Positions 20,340 to 31,830 of a DNA stretch of 64,000 nt are shown here, one piece after another. The translations under genes were made by a program, and so were the position numbers. This DNA is from Vesta saturnalis (taxonomy: Eukaryota; Arthropoda; Insecta; Coleoptera; Lampyridae): contig JARFJB010001986.1 in the NCBI GenBank assembly GCA_036346205.1, positions 158,501 through 222,500 of the forward strand, read 5' to 3'. The first letter of the stretch is position 1. Every line of letters starts with the position of its first letter. The notes under the pieces are model-generated. The model searched no databases. It was not told where the DNA came from and saw nothing but the letters and a program-made list of their open reading frames with translations.

Positions 20340-23218
20340 CAACAGGTTCATGCAGTAATAGAATCAAGTGTTTAAAAGAAAGGAGTGGGAGTTGTAACAC
20401 CCTTACTGAATGTACAATTCTATTTTGTAATTGCACTTGTCTGGCTAGCTGTTTTATATACAGAGGAGGATTTTTCTATTATCACCACAGCGGTGTAGGT
20501 TGGGTTGTTGAAATAAATTCACACGTATGTGTAATTAAACTTATTAAATAGTTTCGATTCACATGTATATAATAAATAAGAAAATAAAAATAAACAATTC
20601 CTTAAATGAGATTATAACGGGATTAACAAAAAAATAATTCTAGTATTCCAATAACATAATATGAAAAGAATGTCCTGGTATCCAATTTGGACTATTGTCT
20701 CCTAGGGATTGGAAAGTAGGATTGTGCTTACTCAGTAAACTCATACACGAGGGTCCTAAAACAAACACTCGTCCCAAACAATTCAACTCAAACTCAAATA
20801 TATTTAGTACTACCCAGGTTATTAGAAACTTTTTGAATACACCTCGTATACCAAAATTTCCAAAACAAAATTTATCACTCAAATTTAACTGCATTCACGT
20901 AACCAATAGTTATAAAAAAAACTGAAATACACGGGTCGTCACAAACTTCCTGATTGTACCCTGTACATCCAGAATACCAAAGTTATAACACGTTAACTGA
21001 ATATTTTCTACGTATCCCTCGTATACATATAAAGTTAAATCTCTACTTATTAATGCATAAAATAGTTCTTCATTCAATGGTCGATAATTAATTTTTAAAA
21101 TTCCTAATCAAAAGAAAATCAATGTCATCGGCTTAATAATTGTTCCTTCATGATACCTCTGAATCGTAATATGTAAGTTCTCAAAACTCCATCTCTTAGT
21201 TATACTTAATGAAATTTTTAAATCAACAGCTGATCCGTCATTAGTATACTGCGTTAAACGAAACTAACATGAAAATCTTCTTTTTAAAATTAACCTGGCA
21301 AATATAACCTTTCAGGTTGTTCATTAACCTTAAAACCAAAATATGCAAAGTCTACATTTAAATTGTCGAAAACTAGGTCACCAATTAAGTAAACGTCACA
21401 AATGTGTCTCATAACTGGCTAAATAAATAACAGAATAAAAGTTAACGATAAATATATATTGTCCTGCACAAAATAATAATAAAAAAAACAAGTGTTTACA
21501 TACACTACAACAGCGTGGTTGAGAAACCAACTCACCACCTCACTGTCAATACAAATTTGCGTTTCTGCAAAAATTCTTACTACTAAAACAGCCAACACAA
21601 CATAACTCGAGACCGATTACCTTTTTCCTTCAACACTAATTAATTAAAAAAAAACAACAATACACAAATAAAACTAACCAAAAGATAATCGTGCTCAACT
21701 GAGTTTTCAAAGTTCTTAAAAGTAATTCTTACTTAAAGACTGTCCATTCATCCTACGCTTTTCTTTCTTCTCTCTTCTCGTAAACCAATTATTTGTAGTC
21801 CATGTGTATCCTTAGATTGCCTGAAGGCACATAACAAGTACTTCACAATTCCACAAACACTTATTCCCTTCGGTACTCGCAAATAGTCCAACTATACGAG
21901 GTTATTACTCTGAACCCTTAATAATCTGCACACGTTTGGTTGCCTCTTTAAAGTTTCGTACAACCTTTAGGACAATTTAGCCCTTCCTTACACAAATAAA
22001 CTTTTAATGTCATATAAAATTACTTTAACATTGGCTCAATTTACTACGAATATTTCGTTCACTTAAAGGTGGTCCCATAAATAATTTGAACTAAGGCTCA
22101 TTACAAGCACACGCGCCGCACTCAACACTATAACGTAACAACTGTTATCTTATTATAAATCTGCTTACGCACTTTTTTTTTCTTGAAGAACAAAAAAAAC
22201 CATAAACTGATTTTTATCTTCAATCTCAATTTTATTAATTGTTTCATTTATGAATGTCTTATACGATTCATCCCCTTTTGGGTTACGCAGTTGTTTAAAC
22301 AATGACTGCCTTCAATATTATTCACAAATATAACTCTAACTCAACCAATTCTGCGGTCACAATACACCTCGCGCGCGCGTCTTCCACCGAGCTCTCACCG
22401 ACATCCACCAAAAGTAAAAACCAAAAAGCAAAAAGCCCCCGTCAATCTCTGACTTTCCTATTTATTCCTCAAGCCATCCATCTTTAAACATGTCTGACTT
22501 CCTCGCTATATTCACCAATGGTATTCACTCAAGCTTTCTTAGTGCCGACTGATGCTACCCTCTGAACAAACACGCTTAATTACAATACATCGCCATGTTT
22601 GTTCTTACCTGCAAATTTTACAATCCCTTTATGGAGAAGCCATTTCTCGTCATCACATTCATTCAGTGGCCACTCTGGACCATTACACAACTTTCAACGT
22701 TTATCTCTCACATGCGCTCATCCTCCTTCCGCAACATTTGCAAAAATAAGGACAGTCTAAGGTCTCAAATCCCATATACGTACACGTATTCTCAAAACTG
22801 ATTGCACAACATTACGAGAACTTTCTATAATCAACAATTAAACATACCAAATCTTTCTCTACATATTTCCTAAAACATCCTATACTTATACATTCACATC
22901 TTCCGGCCAAGATTACTCCTTTATCGTCCAACATTCCATTCCTTATTCAGTAGTCAACAGTAGCAAAACATTATCGTTCCATTGACACATTTCTCTTCAT
23001 ATTTACATTCATCAGAATCTATTTATTCCAACACCAATGTCTCTATAACATTCAAATACACGTATCTGCATACTGAATGATATTTCTCCTAAATTGCCAG
23101 TGGCGTATCATCCACCCACATACATTATGCATATACACAAAAAAAATTTTTTTTTCGTTCAAACTCAATACACCCGTACTCAAAACACGTAATACACGTC
23201 ATTATAACATCTTACATA
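20340..23218. other. no gene; G-depleted block at ~21.5-23.1 kb
   Basis: No coding region recognised. From about 21500 to 23150 the plus strand is poor in G and rich in A, C and T, giving accidental open frames (22302-22487, 22552-22749, 22595-22801) without known motifs. TGTAACACCC at about 20393 resembles an LTR start, but no second copy was found. Frames at 20640-20925 are likewise unsupported. Confidence 0.45.
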
Positions 23219-23259
23219 CAGGGTGCGTCAATACAACCTTACAAAATTAATATGATCTA

Positions 23260-23815
23260 CACGCCTAAAATATTTTAGATGTTACGGCGTTGCCGTTTCT
23301 ACTATAAAGTAGCGACTACTTTGATTTTTCAAATGGAATACCCTGTATATAATATCATATTATGATTTCCTATTACTTTGTCAACAACTTCATGTACTAT
23401 TTCCCTATACCTATCTATTACCGTTTAAGAGATATAAATTAATTTCGATTTTTTTTTACAAAACATGTACTTTTATAAACGCTGATAATCTTGAACTCTC
23501 TGGTACTAAGACGATCAAATTCGAAATGGTGTGGAGTGACACCATGAGGATCTTCAGTTCGAATCATATTTTTATTTGCCTCATACAGGGTCTTTAAAAA
23601 ATGCAGATACTTCGTTCACATGAAAAAAGGAGAGGAAGTCAATTTTTTCAAATGGAACACCCTGTATATTTACACATTTTTGAGCTCTACATCCAATTTT
23701 AGACTGACTTTAATCAGATAATGCTATTTCGATTTCGAACCGTTTTCGAGATAAATTGTTTCAAACAGAAACTGACGTAGTTTCCTTGTATTCATCACTT
23801 ATTTTTAAAATTTAA
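23260..23815 (+). repeat. left TIR of the 23.2-25.9 kb mariner
   Basis: Inverted match to 25290-25830 with few mismatches and an extra TTCGAGATAAATTG-like insertion near 23745. Confidence 0.9.
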
Positions 23816-24049
23816 CAGATTCCGTTCGATGCTCTTTCATCAGTCACAGATAATACAATGGGTAAATAATTATTAAAATACTCTTCAACTATCAAATGAA
23901 ACTTATCTTCAAATAATAGTTTTATTAACGCTGACACACGAACTGAAAATAATTTCATGAATTGGTAAGTTAATTCAATTATTAGTGTATTTCAGAATAT
24001 GTTCGAACACATCTCCACCTCTACTTAAACAAACATGTAATCTCTTCAA

Positions 24050-25100
24050 AAGATTTTCATGTGTAGCGCAATTCTGATTAAGTCTGGAGTTGAACTATTG
24101 AAAGCAATTCTAACTCTCGATTTCATACCTTCCATTGTTGTTACTGGGTTGGAGTAAACCATATTTTTAATGAAACCTCACACAAAATAATCTATTGGAT
24201 TGCCATCTGGTGTTCTAGGAGGCCAACGAAAAGGTCCATTATTCCCAATCCATCTGTCTTCGAAGATTTCAGTTAAAGCTTCGCCTACTGAACGAGAATT
24301 ATGGGGTGGAGCACTACCATTTGGTACCATACACGTTCTCTTCCTGGCTTATTATATAAAATTATTTGAATTCCATTTCTCAGTAAATCTTCATATTTTG
24401 TTGCATTCAAATTATCATCATAAAACTCGATATAAAAAATTGACTCAGTCTTTATGGCACAAAATACATTAAATTGCCATCTTTCTTGAAAACTCCTTTG
24501 GCGAACGACATGAGGATTTTCTGGCGCCCAATAATGACTGTTGTGTCTGTTAAAACTTCCATTTTATGTAAACTTGGCCTCATCTGTCCATATGATATTG
24601 TCAAGGAAATGTTCATCCTCTTGAGTCTTGACAAGTAACCATTCAAAGAATTCCACTCTACGAGGCAAATCAGTCTCTTTCAAATGTTGGACGCAGTAGA
24701 ATTTATAGGGATGCCAGTTGTGCTTATTAAGAATGCGATAAATTGTCACGTAGGGTATACCTATCTTCCTTTCAGCCTCGTGTAGAGAAGCATTTGGAAA
24801 TGCATTAAAAAATCCCAAAACTGTTCTGCCATTGTCATCATCATCAACTTCAGGCTTTCTACGAATGATTTTTGGACTAAAGGTTCCATTCAACCCACAG
24901 TTTTGTAGTAGTCGATTTATCACATTATTATTCGGCTTCGGAAGTTGTGGATATCTTTCATGAAATACTCGGCATGTTCTACTTGCAATTCTATTCCACT
25001 CACCATGACTAATTAATAAATTCAAGAAATCTTCATTACTGTAACCTAATCTTGACATTTTTTTACTATAATTAGTATCACAATCAGTCAAAACCACCAA
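24050..25100 (-). pseudogene. mariner-like DD41D transposase
   Basis: Transposase of the surrounding element. The frame 25100-24564 gives the N-terminal DNA-binding part (MSRLGYSNEDFLNLLISHGE, ATG at 25055), then SLHEAERKIGIPYVTIYRIL and NIIWTDEAKFT with the first catalytic Asp, and then a stop. Shifted frames continue with NRHNSHYWAPENPHVVRQRS and FQERWQFNVF. The second Asp motif reads PNGSAPPHNSRS, with Gly where Asp is expected, or a small deletion. RWPPRTPDGNPIDYF has the third Asp. Spacing from the second to the third position is 41 residues. The C-terminus decays near 24050. The plus frame at 24200-24472 is a shadow. Confidence 0.8.
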
Positions 25101-25289
25101 CGAAAGTTTGACGTTTCAAAATTGGATCACTTATTTTTTCAAAGCACACTATTAAAAATATTAATTTGCAATGTGTTACGGTAGAGACACTCAATACCTC
25201 AATGCATACAAATTGTAACTTTTTCTAAGGTACATATCAATTTCGAATTGACTGGTTTGAGACTGTTGAAAAACTAAATCGAAGACATT

Positions 25290-25830
25290 GTATTACGTAG
25301 TATAAATAGATGTTAAATCTCAAAAATAAGTGATGAATTCAAGGAAACCACGTCAGTTTCTGTTTGAAACAGTTCGAAATCGAAATAGCATTATCTGATT
25401 AAAGTCACTCTAAAATTGGATGTAGAGCTCAAAAATGTGTAAATATACAGGATGTTCCATTTGAAAAAATTGACTTCCACTCCTTTTTTCATGTGAACAA
25501 AGTATCTGCATTTTTTTAAAGACCCTGTATGAGGCAAATAAAAATATGACGCGAAGTGAAGATCCTCATGGTATCACTCCACTCCATTTCGAATTTGATC
25601 GTCTTAGTACCAGAGAGTTCAAGATTATCATCCTTTATAAAAGTACATGTTTTATAAAAAAAAAATCGAAATTAATTTATATCTCTTAAACGGTAATAGA
25701 TAGGTATAAGGATGAAACATGAAATCATAATATGATATTATATACAGGGTGTTCCATTTGAAAAATCAAAGTAGTCGCTACTTTATAGTAGAAGCGGCAA
25801 CACCGTAACATCTAAAATATTTTGGGCGTG
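25290..25830 (-). repeat. right TIR of the 23.2-25.9 kb mariner
   Basis: Inverse of 23260-23815. Confidence 0.9.
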
Positions 25831-25928
25831 TAGATAATATTAATTTATGCATACTGTCAAATTTTCAGGTTGATCCGTTGTCTGGTTTGCCAGACACGTC
25901 TAATTAACGCTCATCGTGAAAAGCCCTG

Positions 25929-27579
25929 TATATGAAGATGAATGGATAACGGGACTTTGTGTCACGTTGGACGGCACAAAAATTACAATTTTTTTTCTTT
26001 TTAAAGCAGGTAAAAGTGTTTTTGATTATGTAATTAACTAATGAATTGTGAAACAATTGAAATCCAAGTGGTTGAAACGTGTGGGTATTTGTTAATCGGT
26101 AATTATTTTAATAGAAATTGTCAATTCATAGATGAAACATATGGCACTGGAAAACAGGTGGATATTTGACCTTGTCGTATGTAACATCGTTAGTAATGTT
26201 TATATGTAAACAGATTATTTCTTGGTTATGAAATTGGTCGTTATTTTAAAAACAATTTATTCAATATTAATGAATATTATTAAAATTGGTGGAGCGGTGT
26301 ATAAATATATAAAACGAATGATATATAATTGAAATTGTGGCTTGGAAATGAAAATCGTGTAATATAATTATATTTTAAAATAAAGTGAAGTGGGTTAATG
26401 TTTAGTCAATGGATTAGGTTTAACAGTTAATAATCGGGGCAGGTGAAATTAAATATAGTAATTCAAGCAAAGTGAAACTTGAGATGATATATGAAGATTT
26501 AATGACAACTGGGTGGATTTTAATTCGTTTAAATACCAGGAATATGGAAGTCGAGGAGACGTTCAGGTGGTGTGTGGGGTAAGTGTTGGTGGTGGTTCAA
26601 GTTTTATTCGGGGAGACAGAATTAATTAATTAAGTAATGTTTTATTTACACCCTTAGTTGGTACAAACTCCGAATGCGTGTGATGAAAGGATACGGATAC
26701 CAGAGATTAGCTGGGGGAAAATGCAGGGATAGGTCGTGGTATAGGATTACTTCGCAATTGGGCTCGAAACCACCGTTAACAAAGTAATACTATTAGCAAT
26801 CTTTACACGTCCTTCGAGATAGGTACTCCCTATGTTCGAGATTACTGCTTGTAAACTTATTAGGAGAAACGTGTTCATGAAATTGCTTTACTTCTTGTGG
26901 ATTGAACCTCCAGTAGTAAAACAATGTCACTAGGTAAGTACTTCAATCCCTCGTGGTGCGAACGCCGAGATGTGTAAATAGGTATTTAACTGATTGTTTG
27001 TGAGGAATTACAAATGCTTTGGTAAACTGGAACTAGGATATTTAAAATTAGGAATATGTCAGGCGGGATTATATAGGGCAGGTTATAATTAAATTAATAT
27101 CAGGCAGGTAATTCACAGGATTCTTACTAGTCAGGAGAGTTATTTCGAGATCAAGTGAGAATGAATTATATTTAGATGAATGTGAGCGCGGGTATTTATA
27201 GGGGAATTGGTTGGGAGAAGGAAAGGAGTGGGCAAATGATAGGATTTCTAAACAATACTACATTCAGTAGTGGAAGAAAATAGGAAATAAGTTTTAATAG
27301 GAATGTTATGCTAGGATATGAAAAATTAATTGGAAGGATTTTTAGGATCATCACAGGGTAACGGGGTGACCTATTTGCTATGTTCCGACTCTATTCGTTC
27401 TGTCGAATAGTGTATGAATTGTTATTGAACAGTTAACATATCTCCGCGAGTGAAAAAAGAACACCTTACAGGTGCTTCCGACGATCGAGGCGAGTTTTTT
27501 AGTTTTATCATATTTGTATTTTTTTTCTCACATTGGTTTGTTGTTATTATTGAAACTAACTGTTAATACAGGTTAGTTG
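25929..27579. other. no gene; G-rich, C-poor plus strand
   Basis: From about 26400 to 27400 the plus strand is rich in G and poor in C, the opposite of the 21.5-23.1 kb block. The two do not align as an inverted repeat by eye. No coding motif seen. Confidence 0.45.
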
Positions 27580-28405
27580 ACTCGCGGGTATTGTATGCGT
27601 CCAATTTGGAGATATATTTGCAATTAGTAATAAAACAACAGATATTGTAAAACGACTAGCCACACCAATTATCAATACTGGTCGTAATATCACCGCTGAC
27701 AATTGGTTCAGTGACGTTTTTCTGCTGAAAAATTTAGCAGACACCAAATTATCTTCTGGGGGAACGTTAAAAAAAATAAATGGCAAATCCCCTTATAGCT
27801 GCATAATGTTAAGAATCGTGATGAAAAGTCCAACATATTTGGTTTTAGGAAGGAAGAAACAATGGTCTCCTACGTTCCTGAAGAAGATAAAAATGTTCTT
27901 TTAATTTCTAGCCTCGCTTTCGACGCTTTAATAGATGCTCAGTCAGGTAACCATAATAAACCAGACGTAATAAATTGTTACAATTAGACTAAAGGAGGGG
28001 TAGACACTTTGGATAAGCTATGCGTAACATATAGTGTTGCTCGAGGTATGCCAAGATGGCTTATGGTCATCCTTTCGATGTTAAATGTTGCTGGTATAAA
28101 TGTCAAATGATATTTGCAGGAAATGGTGGAGTTACAAAGAACCGGTGGTTATTTTACGCCAACTTACAAAAGGTCTTGGGAATGAACAGATGATTCGACG
28201 TGCCTCAAATAATAAACTACCCAAATCTCTGCGCACTAGAATACCAAAATGTGGAAAATAGCAAGAAGAGAAAATTGTGTGAACCATGCCAAAACAATAA
28301 GCAAACGAAAAACAAAAAATACCTCTGTAGAAGAGGTGATATATATTTATGCCTAGGGTATGTTATCATTACCTGCAATACCTGCCATGAACAAAATAAA
28401 TTCTG
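27580..28405 (+). pseudogene. piggyBac-like transposase, C-terminal half
   Basis: Transposase of the piggyBac superfamily, which excises precisely at TTAA. Only the C-terminal half is readable. TGRNITADNWFSDVFLLKNL at about 27675-27735 includes the second catalytic Asp of the family. SSLAFDALIDAQSGNHNKPD follows, then TKGGVDTLDKLCVTYS (27990-28040) with the third Asp, and RWLMVILSMLNVAGINVK. The C-terminal cysteine cluster reads CEPCQNNKQTKNKKYLC and CNTC (28278-28390). Several shifts and stops occur (for example after VINCYN). The N-terminal half with the first Asp is missing upstream of about 27580. The C-poor DNA there probably replaced it. Confidence 0.8.
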
Positions 28406-28706
28406 AAAACGAGGACAGTTCATAAACAAGTAATTGTTAGTAGCTAAAACATGTGTAAAACAGCAAAAGAGATTGTTATCAATTTTGTGTGGATGTGAGT
28501 TGATTTTATTTTGAAATTAATTAATATTTATATTTAAAATAGGAATACCAATTAGATATATAAAAGCGTTACTGTTTATTTTTCTTTTTGTAGTTTGTAT
28601 TTTAAAATTAATAAATAATATGTTTGCGTGTCAATTCGCAGAAAAATAAGTTTTAGATTGTCTAACATTGCACCTAGCTGGTGACATGCGACAATCCATG
28701 TTATAA
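28406..28706. other. 3' flank of piggyBac remnant
   Basis: AT-rich DNA between the transposase end and the TIR. Nothing else seen. Confidence 0.5.
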
Positions 28707-28733
28707 GGCGCAACGCGTCTAATGGAAGGTTAA
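28707..28733 (-). repeat. piggyBac-type right end: 23-bp TIR plus TTAA
   Basis: GGCGCAACGCGTCTAATGG AAGG followed by TTAA (28730-28733). It is the inverse of the 20313 end with about 19 of 23 bases equal. It lies about 300 bp after the transposase, a normal distance. Confidence 0.75.
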
Positions 28734-30194
28734 TGAGATTATATTGTTGTCGTTTTTACAAGTTTTCATCAAGTGCCATCACAGCTGTTGACGATTACAC
28801 CTTCCGTTTTATTCTACGTATATTACTAGATAATAAAGTTTTCCAATAGAACTTTATTGAATTAACATTAAAATTAAGAATGAAAACGAACAATGCACCA
28901 CAAAAAAAGGTGCTTTACGTACGATTCATGAATGAATAAATGAATTAATAATGTACCATAGTAGACTTTAATACATGATGTCATACAAGATTATCTTTAA
29001 GTTTTCATATTTTATGAATTTGTTAGACAACGTACTTATTTTTTACAGTGAGATTCTTAAATGATGGCAATTGTAATCGTTATCCAAACGTTTATAGATT
29101 GGAAAATATTAATTGTAACAAGTTTTTTGTCACGATCGAACTCTCATTATTTATTATTCATGTCATTTGTTATATTACACATTTCCTTCTTATTAAAACA
29201 CTTGTTAAAAGTGCTTTAATCGTCGCTGATAAAGATTGGTTTGTTTGAGAATTTCACGTGCACAAACGTACCGATGTCCAAATTAGGAGATGTGACGTGA
29301 CGTCTTTTAAGATAGCGAGTAGCCCAATCCCTGTGGCAAGTACTTCGATACTTGAGTATGCGATTGGCTTAGAAAAAAAATTAAAATTAAAAAAGGCACC
29401 ACATGTTTTGCACTTATCAAGCCATAAAAGGGCAAAGGCATAGATGGTTACAGTTAAAAAAGGAAAAGTACATGACGTAATCATTAAAAATGGTGGACAC
29501 CCGCCATTTTGTAAAATAATTGTAAATGGGATCATATGGCAAGTAATACCTCATTTGAAACTTCGTTCCAGTCCTTTTCAACGCCATCAACGGCATCAAC
29601 AACATTAAAATGTTACTACTGATTTATGAATTTCAACCCAAAAACCTAAAAACACTAATTGGCGTAATTAAAAATTATTATTTTTATTAAATACATAAAT
29701 AAAAAGTTTACCTCGAGTAGGATTTGAACCTACGACCTTTACTTTGTAATTACTAGAGTAATTTTTAATTACATATTTACCTTTGAACCTATTCGTTCAT
29801 AATAAAAACTTATAATAAATTAATTGGTGTAGTCTAGGACAACGACAACTTCATATACTAACGTAACTTTCACAGTTCACTGCTGTCACTACGGTTCTAC
29901 TAACAAGAATAGGCAATCTAAAATAAATAGTGCTCCAGGGAAGCAGGTTATTGAATTTCTATCCAGACACAGTGAGTAAGTGTACAATTTATAGTTCGTA
30001 TACCTATACTGAATTTAACTTCTTAAATTGTAGATAAAATACATCGCAAGCAATATCTAAAGTTACGTATAGTTGTTACTATCTCACAAACAAGCCATGC
30101 AGAAACAGCAAAACGTTAATTTGTCGTTACGATGAAGCACTCTGCAACAGTTGGATGAAGTATAACAGTTCGTAGGTTTAGTGCATAGTGAGTA
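28734..30194. other. no gene; one tRNA-like T-arm
   Basis: No coding region recognised. On the minus strand near 29735-29711 GGTCGTAGGTTCAAATCCTA CTCG looks like a tRNA T-arm (GTAGG loop CCTAC). No acceptor or D-arm partner is visible, so I read it as a tRNA-derived or chance fragment. Frames at 29048-29605 have no known motif. Confidence 0.45.
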
Positions 30195-30527
30195 ATAAAT
30201 GATTGATTGCCGTTGTAGCTAATTGCTTTGATTCCCAGGGCTCCGTCAAGTAATAATGAAAAATATCACTCACCGTTAGCTTGGTTGTGGATAGGAATAA
30301 CAGAAAATGTTAAGTGGTTTAAACTCTTGAGTAATTGCAGAAATCCCCATAACTACGATGATAAATGCTTGATTACCGTTGTAGCTAATTGCTTTGGTTT
30401 CCAGGGCTCCGTCACGTAATGAAGAAAATGTAACTCACCGTTAGCTTGGTTGTGGATGGGAATAACAGAAAATTTAACGTGGTTTAAACTCTTGAGTAAT
30501 TGGCAGAAATCGCTATAATTACGGCGA
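30195..30527. repeat. tandem duplication, two ~166-bp units
   Basis: The unit starting ATAAATGATTGATTGCCGTT at 30195 recurs at 30361 as ATAAATGCTTGATTACCGTT. Both share GTAGCTAATTGCTTTG, CAGGGCTCCGTCA and TAGCTTGGTTGTGGAT. Confidence 0.95.
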
Positions 30528-31236
30528 AGACCCGAATTCGTATTGTATGTGAGAAGTTATCAACCTAAACGTTGCCTATCGGATAACCAATGATGGTAAA
30601 GAAGTGTACTTTTAACGTATTCATAATTCTAGATTTATGAAGGTGATTAGAGCATGAAGGTAAGAAGACGAACGTACATAAAGAAAGTAGATAAATCAAT
30701 ATCTTACTAACGAAGCCAACAACATTTGAGGAAACTTTAAATATATAAACAGTAATCTAAAGGGTGCAAGGGATTAACTAACTTACTCCGTAACAGAAGC
30801 GGAATGTCACTTAGTTTTTTAAGAAAACTTGCATCGATATTAAACGAAAGCAAAATACCTACTATTGTTAGTAATTAAGTTAGTGCTTTAAAGAAAGGCA
30901 GTCTAACGGAAAGTACATTATAGGAAAAGGAAAAGGCCACATTTTTGAAAGTACATTATAATGTAAGTATTCAAAAATAAGCACACAAAATGGCGTCTAT
31001 TCAAAATAATCAAAATAACCTCTCAATTTTACTTTCTATCAACTCGACATCGTACTTCTAGTCAAAAATTTATAAGCTCTCGAAGAATTCCAAATAAGCC
31101 AAACAAATCTTACACGCGACGTTTCTACGTATCATTTTTATGGAAATAAAAATAAAAAAAGTTAACATTGAAAAACTGGCATACCTTCACCAGTTCTTTT
31201 TATCAAAATTTGTTAATGCAGTAGGCTTTGCAATAG
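30528..31236. other. no gene recognised
   Basis: AT-rich DNA without recognisable features. Confidence 0.5.
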
Positions 31237-31830
31237 TTGTCAGATTATGTCATTCAATTTTGTTTTTGTACGACTGAAATTAAGTTTACAATGGCAAAAA
31301 TGGCAGTGCGTAAATTGATTCTCAGAAAATTTCATGAAAATGCTCTGTGGTCAATCCTTCGGATTGCAAAAGAAGCTAACGTTTGCAACCAAACGGCATC
31401 AAAAGTTATCAAAAACTTCAAGGAAGAGCTCACATTTACTTAGAAACCTGGAAGTGGCAGACCAGAAGGATTTCACCCGACAAAAAAGGTACAGAAAGCT
31501 GTGTCTGAGATAGATAAGCATCCAAACATCTCCAATCGGAAATTGGCTCGAAAAGTGAGTTTGTCAGAAAAGTCAGTAAGCAGAATTAAAGTTAAGACTT
31601 GCTTCAAATCGTAGAAAACGCAAACAATTTCAAACAGAAATGCAGTGAATACAGAAGCAAAAATGAGTTAAAAAGTTGACAGCGGTTTCCTTTCAAAGCA
31701 AGAAAAATACAAAGTTCCCCACAAAGTTTCTTGTTTGGCAGGCGATCTGCAGCTGTGGCTAGGGAGGATAAACCACCAAATTACCCAGAGCTGCAGCGAC
31801 GAAGGCCGCCGAATCTAATGGGATAACATA
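31237..31830 (+). pseudogene. Tc1/mariner-type transposase, internally deleted
   Basis: Remnant of a different Tc1/mariner branch from the other copies here. It reads MAKMAVRKLILRKFHENALW (31291 on), then KEANVCNQTASKVIKNFKEE, a stop, and KPGSGRPEGFHPTKKVQKAV with DKHPNISNRKLARKVSLSEK, a bipartite helix-turn-helix DNA-binding region. A large deletion removes the first two catalytic Asp motifs. Fragments VPHKVSCLAGDLQLW and PPNYPELQR follow. The last corresponds to the NPPNxPELRPIE motif that carries the final acidic residue in this branch, here lost. No TIRs found. Confidence 0.75.

Larger units (their letters stand above)
23219..25928. mobile_element. mariner-like element with ~560-bp TIRs
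   Basis: The arms 23260-23815 and 25290-25830 match in reverse complement over more than 500 bp. They include ACGCC(T/C)AAAATATTTTAGAT and the AAAATGCAGATACTT(C/T)GTTCAC block. Outer ends read TACAGGGTG on the left (23217) and CCCTGTA on the right (25924-25930). The outermost 50-100 bp differ between arms, so one end has been altered. Each arm also holds internal CCCTGTATAT strings (near 23335, 23588 and 23660 on the left). One transposase pseudogene lies on the minus strand. Confidence 0.85.

Noticed and set aside
20640..20925. Pair of opposite frames of 76-84 codons
   Set aside because: Each is the shadow of the other and neither has known motifs.
22302..22801. Overlapping plus frames in the G-poor block
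   Set aside because: Overlapping frames of similar length in biased DNA, with no recognisable domain.
23840..23870. Further hammerhead core (CTGATGAAAGAGCATCGAACG, minus strand)
   Set aside because: No stem II pairing and no GAAA at the right distance.
29711..29735. tRNA gene on the minus strand
   Set aside because: Only a T-arm-like hairpin is present; no acceptor partner, D-arm or clear anticodon arm.
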